A stretch of 10,136 nt of DNA from an uncultured bacterium. GTDB lineage: Bacteria > Patescibacteriota > Minisyncoccia > Phycocordibacterales > CAIZIN01. Location of the stretch: NCBI GenBank assembly GCA_903933085.1, contig CAIZIN010000085.1:1-10136 (forward strand), given 5' to 3'. A program made the position numbers and the translations under genes. The notes beneath the pieces were generated by a model, which saw only the letters and a list, made by a program, of their open reading frames with translations, had not been told where the DNA came from and made no database searches. Positions 9,989 to 10,136 of this stretch are shown piece after piece; positions within the stretch are counted from its first letter, which is position 1; each line of letters begins with the position of its first letter.

Positions 9989-10136
9989 TTATCGTCCCAC
10001 AACATCCATTAAATTTGATGGATGTTTTTCATTTGCTCTAAAAATATTTACAATCTCTATAACCTCGGATCTTGTTATCGCTGTAATATTGACTTTAAAC
10101 AGAACCATTTCTCTTTCAACATGATTTATTTTTGTA
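9989..10136 (-). CDS. ilvN: Acetolactate synthase small subunit-like, partial
   Basis: The frame enters from the right edge of the window, and 48 residues are visible: TKINHVEREMVLFKVNITAI, then TRSEVIEIVNIFRA, then NEKHPSNLMDVVGR and a TAA stop. HVERE-x-x-L-x-KV followed by TR-x-EV-x-x-IV-x-x-FRA is the start of the C-terminal ACT-like domain of IlvN/IlvH, the regulatory subunit of acetolactate synthase in branched-chain amino acid synthesis. In normal family members about 55-60 further residues (VVDVS..., TG...) follow FRA. Here only 14 unrelated-looking ones do, so the gene appears truncated or has lost its 3' end. The 5' part is outside the window. Confidence 0.65.
   Translation of the reverse strand, partial: TKINHVEREMVLFKVNITAITRSEVIEIVNIFRANEKHPSNLMDVVGR
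10001..10030 (+). terminator. Plus-strand terminator-like hairpin in the ilvN end
   Basis: AACATCCAT (10001-10009) pairs with ATGGATGTT (10018-10026), 8-nt loop, and is followed by three more T then C on the plus strand. It lies within the last codons of the ilvN-like frame and encodes its unusual tail, so it may have been brought in with the sequence that shortened the gene. Confidence 0.55.

Noticed and set aside
9930..10124. 64-codon plus-strand frame at the right edge
   Set aside because: It is antisense to the IlvN-like frame and starts at a GTG before the anti-SD complement rather than after it.

Overview
The window looks like a piece of a small, AT-rich bacterial genome of the Candidatus Patescibacteria (CPR), probably a Parcubacteria-type lineage. 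The reasons are a 759-residue ValRS without the usual C-terminal coiled-coil arm, a TsaD with the GPGLEPALWVG signature and several insertions, a minimal 111-residue MscL, a surface protein with a KGFAPI-type N-terminus, an HTH plus LAGLIDADG-like protein, and many starts lying 6-9 nt after a -10 box with no Shine-Dalgarno. The lineage is inferred from family resemblance, not from rRNA. UGA is used as stop.

Left part (1-4700, minus strand): mscL, an interrupted tRNA-Val copy, an intact tRNA-Val(GAC), tsaD (t6A synthesis) and valS. tRNA-Val and tsaD are 4 nt apart and probably share a transcript. valS has its own promoter after a 437-bp hairpin-rich gap. This is a translation-themed block: a tRNA, its charging enzyme and a tRNA-modification enzyme.

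Middle (4700-6720): a divergent 71-residue protein with a textbook Shine-Dalgarno and terminator, then tRNA-Glu(UUC) (minus) and tRNA-Ser(CGA) (plus) transcribed divergently. The 3' end of tRNA-Ser is duplicated 174 bp downstream. Next comes a leaderless gene for an HTH/LAGLIDADG-like putative DNA-cleaving protein.

Right part (6720-10136): four small genes of unknown function (a coiled-coil protein, a 183-residue protein, a surface-anchored protein and a four-helix membrane protein), each with its own promoter. The window ends in the 3' part of an ilvN-like gene (minus) that runs off the edge and looks shortened.

The most remarkable content is between the genes. A structured repeat occurs in four copies (cores 4167-4246 minus, 5262-5347 minus, 7356-7441 plus, 9214-9298 plus), with a fifth, divergent relative near 5890-5947. 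Each core has a 7-bp hairpin whose stem sequence differs between copies but stays paired, with a GG-containing loop. This is followed by an 11-nt GYAARRNCGGA linker, a 4-bp stem with compensatory changes and an invariant GACG tetraloop, GAG, and an AT-rich hairpin. All copies point in the same direction as the gene or tRNA just upstream, and three are attached to tRNA genes, two of which have partial tRNA duplications. I do not recognise this as a named RNA or repeat family. It behaves like a structured RNA or a small mobile element spreading at tRNA 3' ends and gene ends.
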